Of a stretch of 5,497 nucleotides of DNA, positions 1 through 5,482 are shown piece by piece. The stretch covers positions 1 through 5,497 of the forward strand of contig DSAR01000450.1 in NCBI GenBank assembly GCA_011046405.1. The letters are read 5' to 3'. This stretch comes from Chloroflexota bacterium (GTDB taxonomy: Bacteria; Chloroflexota; Anaerolineae; B4-G1). Position 1 is the stretch's first letter, and every line of letters starts with the position of its first letter. The notes beneath the pieces are model-generated. The model made no database searches, had not been told where the DNA came from, and saw only the letters and a list, made by a program, of their open reading frames with translations. The position numbers and the translations under genes are program-made.

Positions 1-449
1 CCCTGGACGTCGTCGCCAGCGAGATCGTGGGGCTCGAACAGGAGCGGAACCCGGTGCTGGCGGCGGCCAAGCGGCGCGGCCTCTACCCCCACCGCCTGGA
101 TCACGTCCGCGTCGTGGGGGCCGCGTTGGACGACCTTCGCATTGCCAACTTCGAGATACCGGCCACTTTTCTCCAGGGAGCGGGCTTCGCGCGTCTGAAC
201 TGGCTGATGCCCTTCTTCCGGCGGGCGGCGTCGCTGCGCCCTCACGTGATGACCGAGCGATGCATCGCGTGCGGCGCGTGCCGGGAGGCCTGCCCGGTGG
301 GCGCGATCGAGATCTTGGATGGGACACAGGCGCGGATCGAGCATCGAGACTGCATTCGATGCTATTGTTGTCACGAGATGTGCCCGCAGGACGCCATCCG
401 GTTGCGGCGAAGTTTATTGTATCGGTTGTTGAATGTACCTTCTCAATAA
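1..449 (+). CDS. DUF362-type iron-sulfur protein, C-terminal part (5' end outside window)
   Basis: The reading frame is open from the first complete codon at position 3 and has no stop before 447-449, so the gene starts upstream. A GTG at 27 is internal, because the preceding codons (LDVVASEIVG) continue the typical DUF362 helix. The last third holds two ferredoxin motifs, CIACGACREACP and CIRCYCCHEMCP, each C-x2-C-x2-C-x3-C-P. They should bind two [4Fe-4S] clusters; the second has one extra Cys. No signal peptide or membrane segment lies in the visible part. In the family, an N-terminal DUF362 domain precedes such clusters; the function is poorly defined and presumably cytoplasmic electron transfer. 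The final residues VPSQ and the stop are encoded by an inserted palindromic element; without it the gene would end RLLNR-stop at 539. The DUF362 assignment comes from the visible C-terminal pattern only. Confidence 0.8.
   Translation, partial: LDVVASEIVGLEQERNPVLAAAKRRGLYPHRLDHVRVVGAALDDLRIANFEIPATFLQGAGFARLNWLMPFFRRAASLRPHVMTERCIACGACREACPVGAIEILDGTQARIEHRDCIRCYCCHEMCPQDAIRLRRSLLYRLLNVPSQ
427..434 (+). repeat. Left copy of putative 8-bp target-site duplication (TGTTGAAT)
   Basis: TGTTGAAT here is identical to 526-533 and directly abuts the left end of the palindromic element at 435. It lies within the final codons of the DUF362 gene (Leu-Leu-Asn). Confidence 0.6.
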
Positions 450-525
450 GTAGGGGAAGATGGGGTGTATGCGGGCGGCAAAGCCGCCCGCATACACCCC
501 GCCCCCCGGTTTATTGAGAAGATGC
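435..525. mobile_element. MITE-like palindromic element, 91 bp, with 8-bp flanking direct repeat
   Basis: The outer arms CTTCTCAATAA (439-449) and TTATTGAGAAG (511-521) are perfect inverted repeats of 11 bp. Four further weakly paired bases on each side take the ends to 435 and 525. Inside is a perfect 18-bp stem (462-479 with 483-500) and an AAA loop. TGTTGAAT occurs immediately outside both ends, at 427-434 and 526-533, as expected for a target-site duplication. Removing the element plus one repeat copy rejoins the upstream gene in frame as ...RLLNR-stop. There is no room for a transposase, so movement would need one in trans. Families such as ISL3 and IS66 make 8-bp duplications, but I cannot assign the parent. 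The transcript would fold into one long hairpin, so it may also act as an RNA-stabilising or termination structure. Confidence 0.7.
462..500. repeat. Perfect 18-bp inverted repeat (hairpin core of the element)
   Basis: GGGGTGTATGCGGGCGGC at 462-479 is followed by AAA and its exact reverse complement at 483-500. The stem is very GC-rich. It is followed by GCCCCCCGG rather than a U-tract, so it is not a canonical intrinsic terminator, although it could attenuate read-through from the DUF362 gene. It forms the centre of the larger 435-525 palindrome. Confidence 0.85.
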
Positions 526-533
526 TGTTGAAT
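526..533 (+). repeat. Right copy of putative 8-bp target-site duplication (TGTTGAAT)
   Basis: This exact copy of 427-434 abuts the right end of the element at 525. The bases that follow, CGCTAG (534-539), would continue the DUF362 reading frame as Arg-stop in the pre-insertion allele. Confidence 0.6.
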
Positions 534-544
534 CGCTAGTTACG

Positions 545-550
545 AGGAGG
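545..550 (+). promoter_or_regulatory. Ribosome binding site AGGAGG of the small membrane protein gene
   Basis: A perfect AGGAGG sits 5 nt before the ATG at 556. It overlaps the alternative GTG at 550 and so decides the start. It also lies just downstream of the inferred ancestral stop of the DUF362 gene (537-539), which suggests tight operon packing before the element inserted. Confidence 0.7.
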
Positions 551-555
551 TGGAG

Positions 556-840
556 ATGTCTGCACTCGGTATCTGGTTTGTGATTTGGGTACTCATCGGC
601 GTGGTCGCGGGCGCCCTGGCCAGCGTCGTCAGTTCGGAGGAGCCGCCCTATGGCCTGGCGGTCGACGTCGTCGTCGCTGTGTTGGCGACGGTCGTGACGG
701 GGTTGATCGATTATTACGTCTTGCGAGCGGTTGAAATCGGCGGAACCATCGCCTTCGTGATCATGGTGCTGGAACCGCTCTTTGGCGCAGCGATCTTTCT
801 GTGGCTGCTGCGCGTCATCAAGCGGAGACGGGGGAAATAG
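556..840 (+). CDS. Small three-helix membrane protein, GlsB/YeaQ/YmgE-like
   Basis: This is a 94-residue protein. The ATG at 556 is preferred because AGGAGG at 545-550 ends 5 nt before it; an in-frame GTG at 550 overlaps that Shine-Dalgarno site. Three hydrophobic segments are visible at about residues 5-25 (with the small-residue pattern IGVVAGALAS), 33-50 and 62-86, followed by a basic tail RVIKRRRGK. Size, the glycine-rich first helix and the closing FLWLLR-basic end resemble the transglycosylase-associated GlsB/YeaQ/YmgE family, but there is no invariant motif to clinch it. That family is an inner-membrane, often stress-linked group of unclear function. The stop lies 6 nt before the TetR start, so the two are probably cotranscribed. 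It could instead be an unrelated small membrane protein. Confidence 0.7.
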   Translation: MSALGIWFVIWVLIGVVAGALASVVSSEEPPYGLAVDVVVAVLATVVTGLIDYYVLRAVEIGGTIAFVIMVLEPLFGAAIFLWLLRVIKRRRGK

Positions 841-846
841 CCCGTG

Positions 847-1464
847 ATGTCATCGTCTGGTTCGCAAGCAAAAGCAGAGACCCACGAGCGGATCCTTCAA
901 GCCGCCCTGGCCTGTTTCAAGCGCAAGGGATACAACCATACCACGATGGACGACATCGTCGCTGAGAGCGGCCTGAGCAAGGGGACGCTTTATTGGCATT
1001 TCGAGAGCAAGGATGATCTGTTAACGGCGGTGTTTACGTCTACTTTCGAGGCATTTGGCGAAGATGCCATTTCTGACATCATATACCACGAGACAGCCAC
1101 CGAAAAGCTGCGCGCGATGGCACAAGGGGCGGCCGATTTCAGCGAATCGCTGCTTGGGTATTTTAGCCTGTTCATCGAATTCTGGATCTCGAGCGAGCGC
1201 CGCGAGGAGACCAGTCACATCTGGTACGATTTGTTGGAACAGTATCAGCGCGTGCTGGCAGCGATCATCGAGGAGGGGATCCAAAACGGCGAGTTCCGGC
1301 CGGTCGATGCAGAGTCCCTGGCGTGGGCATTCCTGGCCGCTTACGATGGGTTGGCGGCCTACGCCGAATTTGTGCCGGATATAGATTTGCAACGGATTAG
1401 CCAGACCTTCGTCGATACGATCCTGGATGGCTTGCAGTCCGATGCGGGAAAAACTAAGCCATGA
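847..1464 (+). CDS. TetR/AcrR-family transcriptional regulator
   Basis: This 205-residue protein has the normal TetR length. The N-terminal DNA-binding domain spans about residues 12-60, with helix-turn-helix residues in TTMDDIVAESGLSKGTLYWHF and the usual following SKDDLL. The rest is a helical ligand-binding and dimerisation domain rich in aromatic and acidic residues (FIEFWISSE, WYDLLEQY, GLAAYAEF), typical of multidrug-type sensors; the ligand is unknown. A GTG codon directly precedes the chosen ATG and could also start the protein; only a weak G-rich stretch (about 830-834) serves as ribosome site. The stop overlaps the next start as ATGA, implying translational coupling. Being first among the efflux-like genes, it probably represses this cluster, as YbiH-type regulators do for YbhFSR-type exporters. 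I saw no convincing operator palindrome. Confidence 0.92.
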   Translation: MSSSGSQAKAETHERILQAALACFKRKGYNHTTMDDIVAESGLSKGTLYWHFESKDDLLTAVFTSTFEAFGEDAISDIIYHETATEKLRAMAQGAADFSESLLGYFSLFIEFWISSERREETSHIWYDLLEQYQRVLAAIIEEGIQNGEFRPVDAESLAWAFLAAYDGLAAYAEFVPDIDLQRISQTFVDTILDGLQSDAGKTKP

Positions 1465-1852
1465 CGCCGAATCGCAATCCACACCACATTTGTACCTGGC
1501 TACCGGCGGCTGCGTGTGAGGGTTGTCGTCTTGACAAACGGCTCAAATGTCGCTTCGACCGGGCGGATCTGTTGCACTTCTTCGGGATGTTCGTCGGCTT
1601 CGCCTTGCCGGCCATCATCGGCGTGATCCGGGGCGGCTACGGCTGGTACCTCCTGGGATGGGCGGCGTTCTGTCTGCTTTTCTTCGAGCTATGGGAGATC
1701 CGTATCCTGTGCAGCCACTGCCCGTATTACGCTGAAGAAGGTCGAGTCTTACACACTGCATCGCCAACTACGGTTCCCTGAAAGTTTGGAAATACCAACC
1801 TGGGCCGATGAACACTGCAGAGAAGATCCAGCTTTTCATAGGAGGAAAATGA
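1461..1852 (+). pseudogene. Cys-rich two-helix membrane protein, frameshifted and C-terminally truncated
   Basis: As written, the frame from the ATG at 1461 (overlapping the TetR stop) gives 106 residues and ends at 1781. It has an N-terminal Cys cluster (Cys11, 19, 22, 30), two hydrophobic helices at about 38-56 and 61-80, and a CSHCPYYAEEG motif (Cys84, Cys87). After VLH the frame becomes HTASPTTVP-stop. Dropping two bases of the CACAC run (about 1752-1756) gives instead CIANYGSLKVWKYQPGPM..., continuing to a stop at 1850-1852. From memory, proteins with this CSHCPY...KxWKYxPGPM pattern occur beside EFR1 ferredoxins and run roughly 100 residues further with more membrane helices and cysteines. 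This copy therefore looks both frameshifted and cut short where the next gene's ribosome site begins. Function is unknown; a membrane redox or metal-binding role is conceivable. Confidence 0.7.
1840..1845 (+). promoter_or_regulatory. Ribosome binding site AGGAGG of the EFR1 ferredoxin gene
   Basis: AGGAGG ends 6 nt before the ATG at 1852 and 3 nt before another in-frame ATG at 1849, favouring 1852. It rules against the longer frame opening at TTG 1786. It lies inside the shifted reading frame of the preceding broken gene (codons for Ile-Gly-Gly). Confidence 0.75.
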
Positions 1853-2730
1853 TGACGAAGCGCTTTCATGGTGTGACCAGTTTGGTGCGGGTGGCTGTAA
1901 TAGGTATTTATTACTTCAGCGGCACCGGCAACACCGCCTGGGTGGCGCGCCAATTGGCGGCGCGCCTGATCGATCTGGGGGATGAAGTGACGCTCACGTC
2001 GTGCGAGCATGCCTCGGCTTTGGACGTCGACCCGGCGGCGTACGACGTCGTGGGCGTTGCGTTCCCAGTTCACGCATCCTTCGCCCCCCTCGTGTTCCGC
2101 GATTTCCTGGACCGGCTGCCGCCCGGTGAGGGAAAGCCATTGTTCGCCCTGACCACGGCCGGTTACGCGGCTGGCGACACGGCCTGGTACGCCGCCCAGC
2201 CGTTGCAGGCGAAGGGTTACGATCCGTTTTTGTTGGCCAACGTCAAGATGGGGAATAACTTGCACCTGCCACTGCTCTCGCCTTTACCGGTCACGCCGCC
2301 GGAGAAAATGGAACCGCTCCTGTACCGGGCGCGGGCGAAGATCGCTCAACTGGCGAATCTGATTCAACAGCGCGAGCCTTACGAGGAGGGCGTTGGCCTT
2401 ACAGGACGTGCATTGGGCATCGTACAGCGCGGACTCGTCGAGCGCTTTGAGGATCTGGCGTTCAAGGGGTTCTGGGCCGACGAGACGTGTACCCGGTGCG
2501 GGTGGTGCGTTCGGCATTGCCCGGTTCACGCCATCGAGATGACCGAGACGGAGGTCGCTTTCGGGGATAAATGCATCATCTGTATGCGGTGCTACAACTT
2601 CTGCCCCGTCCAGGCCATCCAGTTGACCGAGGCGACGAGAGACGCCGAAAAGTACCGCCGCTACTCAGGTCCCGAGGGCAAGCCGTATCCTGCCGATTCT
2701 GTTGGCCCACCCATCTTTCGAGTGGGGTGA
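1852..2730 (+). CDS. EFR1-type ferredoxin: flavodoxin-like domain fused to 2x[4Fe-4S]
   Basis: This 292-residue protein is predicted to be cytoplasmic. Residues 15-190 form a flavodoxin-like domain with the FMN phosphate loop YYFSGTGNT (about 20-28) after a short beta strand (VAVIGI). FPVHASFAP (71-79) and LTTAGYAAGD (100-109) are the other expected FMN-side loops. The C-terminus carries two clusters: Cys213, 216, 219, 223 (CTRCGWCVRHCP) and Cys241, 244, 247, 251 (CIICMRCYNFCP). The order matches EFR1 family ferrodoxins, which are believed to move electrons between FMN and Fe-S centres; the partner is unknown. The ATG at 1852 is chosen for its AGGAGG. A GTG at 1891 just before the flavodoxin fold lacks such a site. 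It is followed 12 nt later by the first permease gene, so it is in the same operon. The frame is intact, unlike its neighbours. Confidence 0.9.
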   Translation: MTKRFHGVTSLVRVAVIGIYYFSGTGNTAWVARQLAARLIDLGDEVTLTSCEHASALDVDPAAYDVVGVAFPVHASFAPLVFRDFLDRLPPGEGKPLFALTTAGYAAGDTAWYAAQPLQAKGYDPFLLANVKMGNNLHLPLLSPLPVTPPEKMEPLLYRARAKIAQLANLIQQREPYEEGVGLTGRALGIVQRGLVERFEDLAFKGFWADETCTRCGWCVRHCPVHAIEMTETEVAFGDKCIICMRCYNFCPVQAIQLTEATRDAEKYRRYSGPEGKPYPADSVGPPIFRVG

Positions 2731-2736
2731 AGGAGA
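2731..2736 (+). promoter_or_regulatory. Ribosome binding site AGGAGA of the first permease gene
   Basis: AGGAGA directly follows the EFR1 stop and ends 6 nt before the ATG at 2743, fixing that start. Confidence 0.7.
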
Positions 2737-2742
2737 ATTCAT

Positions 2743-3000
2743 ATGTCACTGCGTCGCCTGCAAGCCATGATTCGCAAAGAGATTCATCACATCATGCGGG
2801 ATCGGATGACGTTGAGCCTGGTGATATTGACGCCGGCCATCACCCTGTTCATCATGGCATACGCGCTGACGACCGACATAAAAAATGTACCCATCGCCGT
2901 GCTCGACCACGAGCGCAGCGCGACCTCGCGGGCCTTCGTCCAGCGAATCACCGAGGGGGATGACCTGTCCCTCCACGCCCACGCCGAGTCGTTGGCCTAA
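2743..3000 (+). pseudogene. ABC-2 transporter permease, N-terminal fragment (in-frame TAA)
   Basis: Eighty-five residues start at an ATG with a good AGGAGA site. The amphipathic MSLRRLQAMIRKEIHHIMRD and first membrane helix (about 22-43) are the standard opening of ABC-2 (YhhJ/YbhR-like) export permeases, followed by the start of the extracytoplasmic domain (VPIAVLDHERSATSRAF). TAA at 2998-3000 stops the frame, but the same frame continues without a gap through 3879. The downstream paralogous permease aligns directly across the site: its DHAGNMAAIREALDRGEINA matches AHAESLA-stop-LEGLLVRGAIKA, with Ala85 opposite the stop. A single G-to-T change (GAA or GAG class codon) or a base-call error would explain it. 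Without the rest, this fragment cannot form a channel. It belongs with 3016-3879. Confidence 0.8.
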
Positions 3001-3015
3001 CTGGAGGGACTGCTG

Positions 3016-3879
3016 GTGCGCGGCGCGATCAAGGCCGCCGTCGTCATCGACCCGACGTTTGGGGATGACGTGCTGACGATGCGGGGCCTTCCGTTGCAGA
3101 TCCTCATCGACGGCACCGAGCCGCAGAGCGGCGCCTTCGCCATCGATCACATCTGGGGCCGGGCCGAGGTCTTCGTCGTGGAGATGTTGGACGAGCAGAT
3201 CCGGTCAATCGGCGCTGGCGCATCCCTGGCCTCACTGCAACCGATCGACCTGCGCGTGCGCACACTCTATAACCCGGGGCTGAAATCTCGGAACGACCTG
3301 ATACCGGGCTTGATCTCCATGGTCTTGGGCTTTCCGGCGCTGTCGGTCGCCCTGACCCTGGCCCACGAACGGGAGCACGGGACGCTGGAACAGATGATGA
3401 CCACGCCGGTCAAGCGGCTCGAGCTCCTGCTGGACAAGATGATCCCCTACGTCGTCGTCGGGTTGTTCAACGTCATCGCAATTCCCATCCTTTCGATGAT
3501 CGCCTTCCGCGTCCCTTTCAACGGCAGTTTCCCGTTGTTTTTCTTCCTCTCCGCGATTTTTCTGTTCGCGATGCTGGGCATGGGGATGGTGATCGGGGTG
3601 TTTATCCGGACTCAGCCGGCCGCCCTGGCCCTCTCTTTCCTGTTGATCTTTTTCCCCGGTTCCTTTTTGACCGGCATATTTTTCCCCCTGGCGTCGATGC
3701 CGGACGAGATGCAGATGGAGGCCATGCTGTTGCCGGGGACCCATTACGCCAAGATCACGCGCGGCGTCTTCCTCCCCGGCGTGGGGCTGGACGTGCTCTG
3801 GCCCTCCGGCGCCGCCCTGCTGGCCCTGGGGCTCGTGTTTATGACGATTGGCGCGGTGTTCTTCAAAAAGAAACTGTGA
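3016..3879 (+). CDS. ABC-2 transporter permease, C-terminal fragment of the same gene
   Basis: This continues, in the same frame, the gene interrupted by TAA at 2998-3000. Codon numbers count from 2743. It holds the rest of the extracytoplasmic domain (AAVVIDPTFGDD), then helices at about 186-207, 234-256, 264-288, 293-316 and 351-374. The cytoplasmic loop EREHGTLEQMMTTPV (209-223) is a hallmark of ABC-2 export permeases. The full gene would be 378 codons, normal for the family. GGAGGG at 3003-3008 lies 7 nt before the GTG at 3016, so this fragment could be reinitiated as a separate 287-residue protein. That site is probably a by-product of the Leu-Glu-Gly codons. It would pair with the next permease as a half-transporter of an efflux pump; the substrate is unknown and no ATPase is in the window. 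Confidence 0.85.
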   Translation: MRGAIKAAVVIDPTFGDDVLTMRGLPLQILIDGTEPQSGAFAIDHIWGRAEVFVVEMLDEQIRSIGAGASLASLQPIDLRVRTLYNPGLKSRNDLIPGLISMVLGFPALSVALTLAHEREHGTLEQMMTTPVKRLELLLDKMIPYVVVGLFNVIAIPILSMIAFRVPFNGSFPLFFFLSAIFLFAMLGMGMVIGVFIRTQPAALALSFLLIFFPGSFLTGIFFPLASMPDEMQMEAMLLPGTHYAKITRGVFLPGVGLDVLWPSGAALLALGLVFMTIGAVFFKKKL

Positions 3880-3889
3880 TGGAAAGTGT

Positions 3890-3953
3890 GCAAGTGGGCA
3901 AGTTGCAAGTGGGCAAGTGGGCAAGCGACCTGTAACTTGCAAACTTGCAACTT
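3890..3953. repeat. Intergenic tandem and inverted GCAAGT repeat
   Basis: Between the permease genes are five head-to-tail 7-8-bp units beginning GCAAG at 3890, 3898, 3905, 3913 and 3921 (GCAAGTGG, GCAAGTT, GCAAGTGG twice, GCAAGCGA). Two inverted ACTTGC units follow at 3935 and 3943. AAGTTGCAAG (3900-3909) and CTTGCAACTT (3944-3953) form a perfect 10-bp inverted repeat with a 34-nt loop that could fold further. The units are too short for CRISPR. It looks like a slippage-prone simple repeat or a small dispersed hairpin element, and it ends just before the ribosome site of the second permease. Confidence 0.75.
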
Positions 3954-3956
3954 CCC

Positions 3957-3964
3957 GAAGGGAG
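3957..3964 (+). promoter_or_regulatory. Ribosome binding site GAAGGGAG of the second permease gene
   Basis: GAAGGGAG ends 4 nt before the ATG at 3969. It selects that codon over an upstream in-frame TTG at 3945, which lies within the hairpin repeat and would add eight non-conserved residues. Confidence 0.6.
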
Positions 3965-3968
3965 TCCC

Positions 3969-5092
3969 ATGTTCATACGAATCTGGTCGATCGTCGTCAA
4001 GGAATTCATACAGCTCATCAGGGATTGGTGGATGCCGGCCTTCATGCTGTTCGGTGGGATGTTGGAGTTGCTGATGGTGGGGTGGGCCACGTCGCGGCCG
4101 ATGGTCAATTTGCCGTTGATGGTGCTGGACCAGGACCGCAGCGCTGCCAGCCGGCAGGTACTCGTCGCCCTGGAGAACACCGGCACGTTCGCGCGTCACG
4201 ACCACGCCGGGAATATGGCGGCGATCCGGGAGGCCCTCGATCGAGGAGAGATCAACGCCGCCGTGGTGATTCCGCCCGGTTTCGGGGCCGAACTCGAATC
4301 CCCGGTAGGAGAGCCGACGCTGGCGATCCTGCTCAACGGGGCCGAGAGTATCCCGGCCCGGGAATCGCTGCGGGCGGTGGAAGGCGCGATCCGGGAGATG
4401 GGGCAGGAAATCGCCCTGCGACGCCTGGGGGTATCGCCGAACTATCTCTCCAATTTCGTCCCCAGCCTGCGCGTCTGGTTCAACGAGACCCTCAGCGAGG
4501 CCCTGTACACGACGCCGGCCGAGTTGGGATTGATGCTGGAGTTCACGGTGCTGCTCTTCGCCGCGCTCTCCTTCTCCCGCGAGCGGGAACTGGGCACCCT
4601 GGAGCAACTCCTGGTGATGCCGCTCTCGTCGCTGGAGATCATCGTCGGCAAGGCTATCCCCGTCGTGCTCATCGGCTTCTTCGATTTCCTGCTGTTGCTT
4701 GGCATGACCCACGTGGCCTTTGGCGTGCCGGTCAGGGGCTCGTTGACGCTCCTGCTCGTGCTGGCCTTCGGTTACGTGTTGGTGGAACTGGGCAAGGGCA
4801 TGGTCATCTCAGTGCGGGCGCACACCCAGCACCAGGCTTTCCTGGTCGTGCTGATGGTGGGGATGGTGGACTTCATGTTCACCGGTTACGCCGCGCCGGT
4901 CGAGTCGATGCCCCGGGTGATGCAACTGTTGGCCAATTTCATTCCGGCCTACCATTGGCTCACCATCCTGCGGGGGATCCTGCTCAAGGGAGCCGGATTG
5001 GACGTGTTGTGGCCCCACGTCTTGGCGTTGGCGGGTTTGGGGGCGGTCATCGGGAGCTTTCGCTGTATTACGTGCGGCGGGCCTTGGATTGA
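3969..5092 (+). CDS. ABC-2 transporter permease, second paralogue, with 3' frameshift
   Basis: This is the paralogue of the preceding permease. MFIRIWSIVVKEFIQLIRD and a first helix (about 23-44) are followed by an extracytoplasmic domain with LDQDRSAASRQ and AAVVIPPGFG. Helices lie at about 185-202, 229-249, 259-281, 292-308 and 344-363. SRERELGTLEQLLVMP (203-218) matches EREHGTLEQMMTTP in the first permease. After AVIGS (codon 363, TTT at 5058-5060) the written frame turns into a Cys-rich tail and runs to 5144. The +1-shifted frame instead gives SLYYVRRALD-stop at 5090-5092, the expected basic C-terminal end. One missing T in the TTT run (four T would restore AVIGSFSLYYVRRALD) explains this. 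The two permeases would form a heterodimeric exporter requiring an ABC ATPase that is not in the window. Confidence 0.85.
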
Positions 5093-5133
5093 AGTGTGTG
5101 GTGAGTGTTACGAGGATTTTGATCAGCTTTGCT

Positions 5134-5454
5134 TCATCGAGTAGGACTGATGGAAACGATATGAGGTTGGATGGTCTTCAGATGCTCGGATTCTTTCTGC
5201 CGAACGTGATACAGGTCCCAACGCATTTGCATATTCATCCAGAAGTCTGCCGAAACGCCAAAGAACTTTGCCAAGCGCAGAGCGGTGCTCGGAGTCATTC
5301 CTCTGCGTCCGTTGATCACTTCGTTGACTCTTTGATACGGCACGTGGATAGCCCGCGCCAAGTCCCGTTGAGTCAGGGCCATCGGCTTAAGAAATTCCTC
5401 CAGCAACATCTCACCAGGATGAGTCGGCGGTCGATTTGTTGGTATTCGAACCAT
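5134..5454 (-). CDS. higA: HigA-family addiction module antitoxin
   Basis: This 106-residue cytoplasmic DNA-binding protein is transcribed convergently to the permease genes. It opens with NRPPTHPGEMLLEEFLKPM, the signature start of HigA/VapI-type antitoxins. An Xre-type helix-turn-helix follows (about 27-70: LTQRDLARAIHVPYQRVNEV, NGRRGMTPSTALRLAKFFG), then SADFWMNMQMRWDLYHVRQ, also typical of the family. GGAAAGAG lies 6 nt upstream of the ATG (complement of 5461-5468). It should neutralise HigB and repress the higBA promoter, which lies outside the window. The last residues after LKTIQPH are slightly longer than usual but intact. Its stop is 41 nt from the reconstructed permease stop at 5092. 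Confidence 0.93.
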   Translation of the reverse strand: MVRIPTNRPPTHPGEMLLEEFLKPMALTQRDLARAIHVPYQRVNEVINGRRGMTPSTALRLAKFFGVSADFWMNMQMRWDLYHVRQKESEHLKTIQPHIVSISPTR

Positions 5455-5482
5455 AATTTTCTCTTTCCGTTTGAGGGTTTTC

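Noticed and set aside
462..510. Intrinsic terminator for the DUF362 gene
   Set aside because: The hairpin is perfect but is followed by GCCCCCCGG instead of a T-tract, and it is explained by the larger palindromic element.
1786..1851. Upstream TTG start for the EFR1 ferredoxin
   Set aside because: The extra residues are the shifted frame of the preceding Cys-rich gene; AGGAGG at 1840 points to the ATG at 1852.
2998..3000. TAA reassigned to an amino acid
   Set aside because: I know of no bacterial code reading TAA as sense, and the DUF362 gene ends in TAA. A point mutation or sequencing error is simpler.
3890..3953. CRISPR array or iteron-type origin
   Set aside because: The units are 7-8 bp with no spacers, sit between two operon genes, and have no replication or cas gene nearby.
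3744..4712. Long - strand open frame of 322 residues, and similar ones at 3232-3942 and 1768-2265
   Set aside because: They lie opposite strongly supported + strand genes, have low-complexity Gln/His/Arg/Glu-rich translations and no domain. They are shadows of GC-rich codon bias.
3848..5060. + strand frame overlapping the second permease, rich in Gly, Arg and Pro
   Set aside because: It is the shifted frame of the permease with no recognisable domain. Only its last ~30 bases are real, as the out-of-frame end of the permease.
5061..5144. A C-x2-C...C-x2-C zinc-ribbon-like tail (CITCGGPWIEVCGEC) on the second permease
   Set aside because: It appears only after the likely one-base loss. The adjacent frame gives a normal permease terminus, and the tail runs into the 3' end of higA on the other strand.
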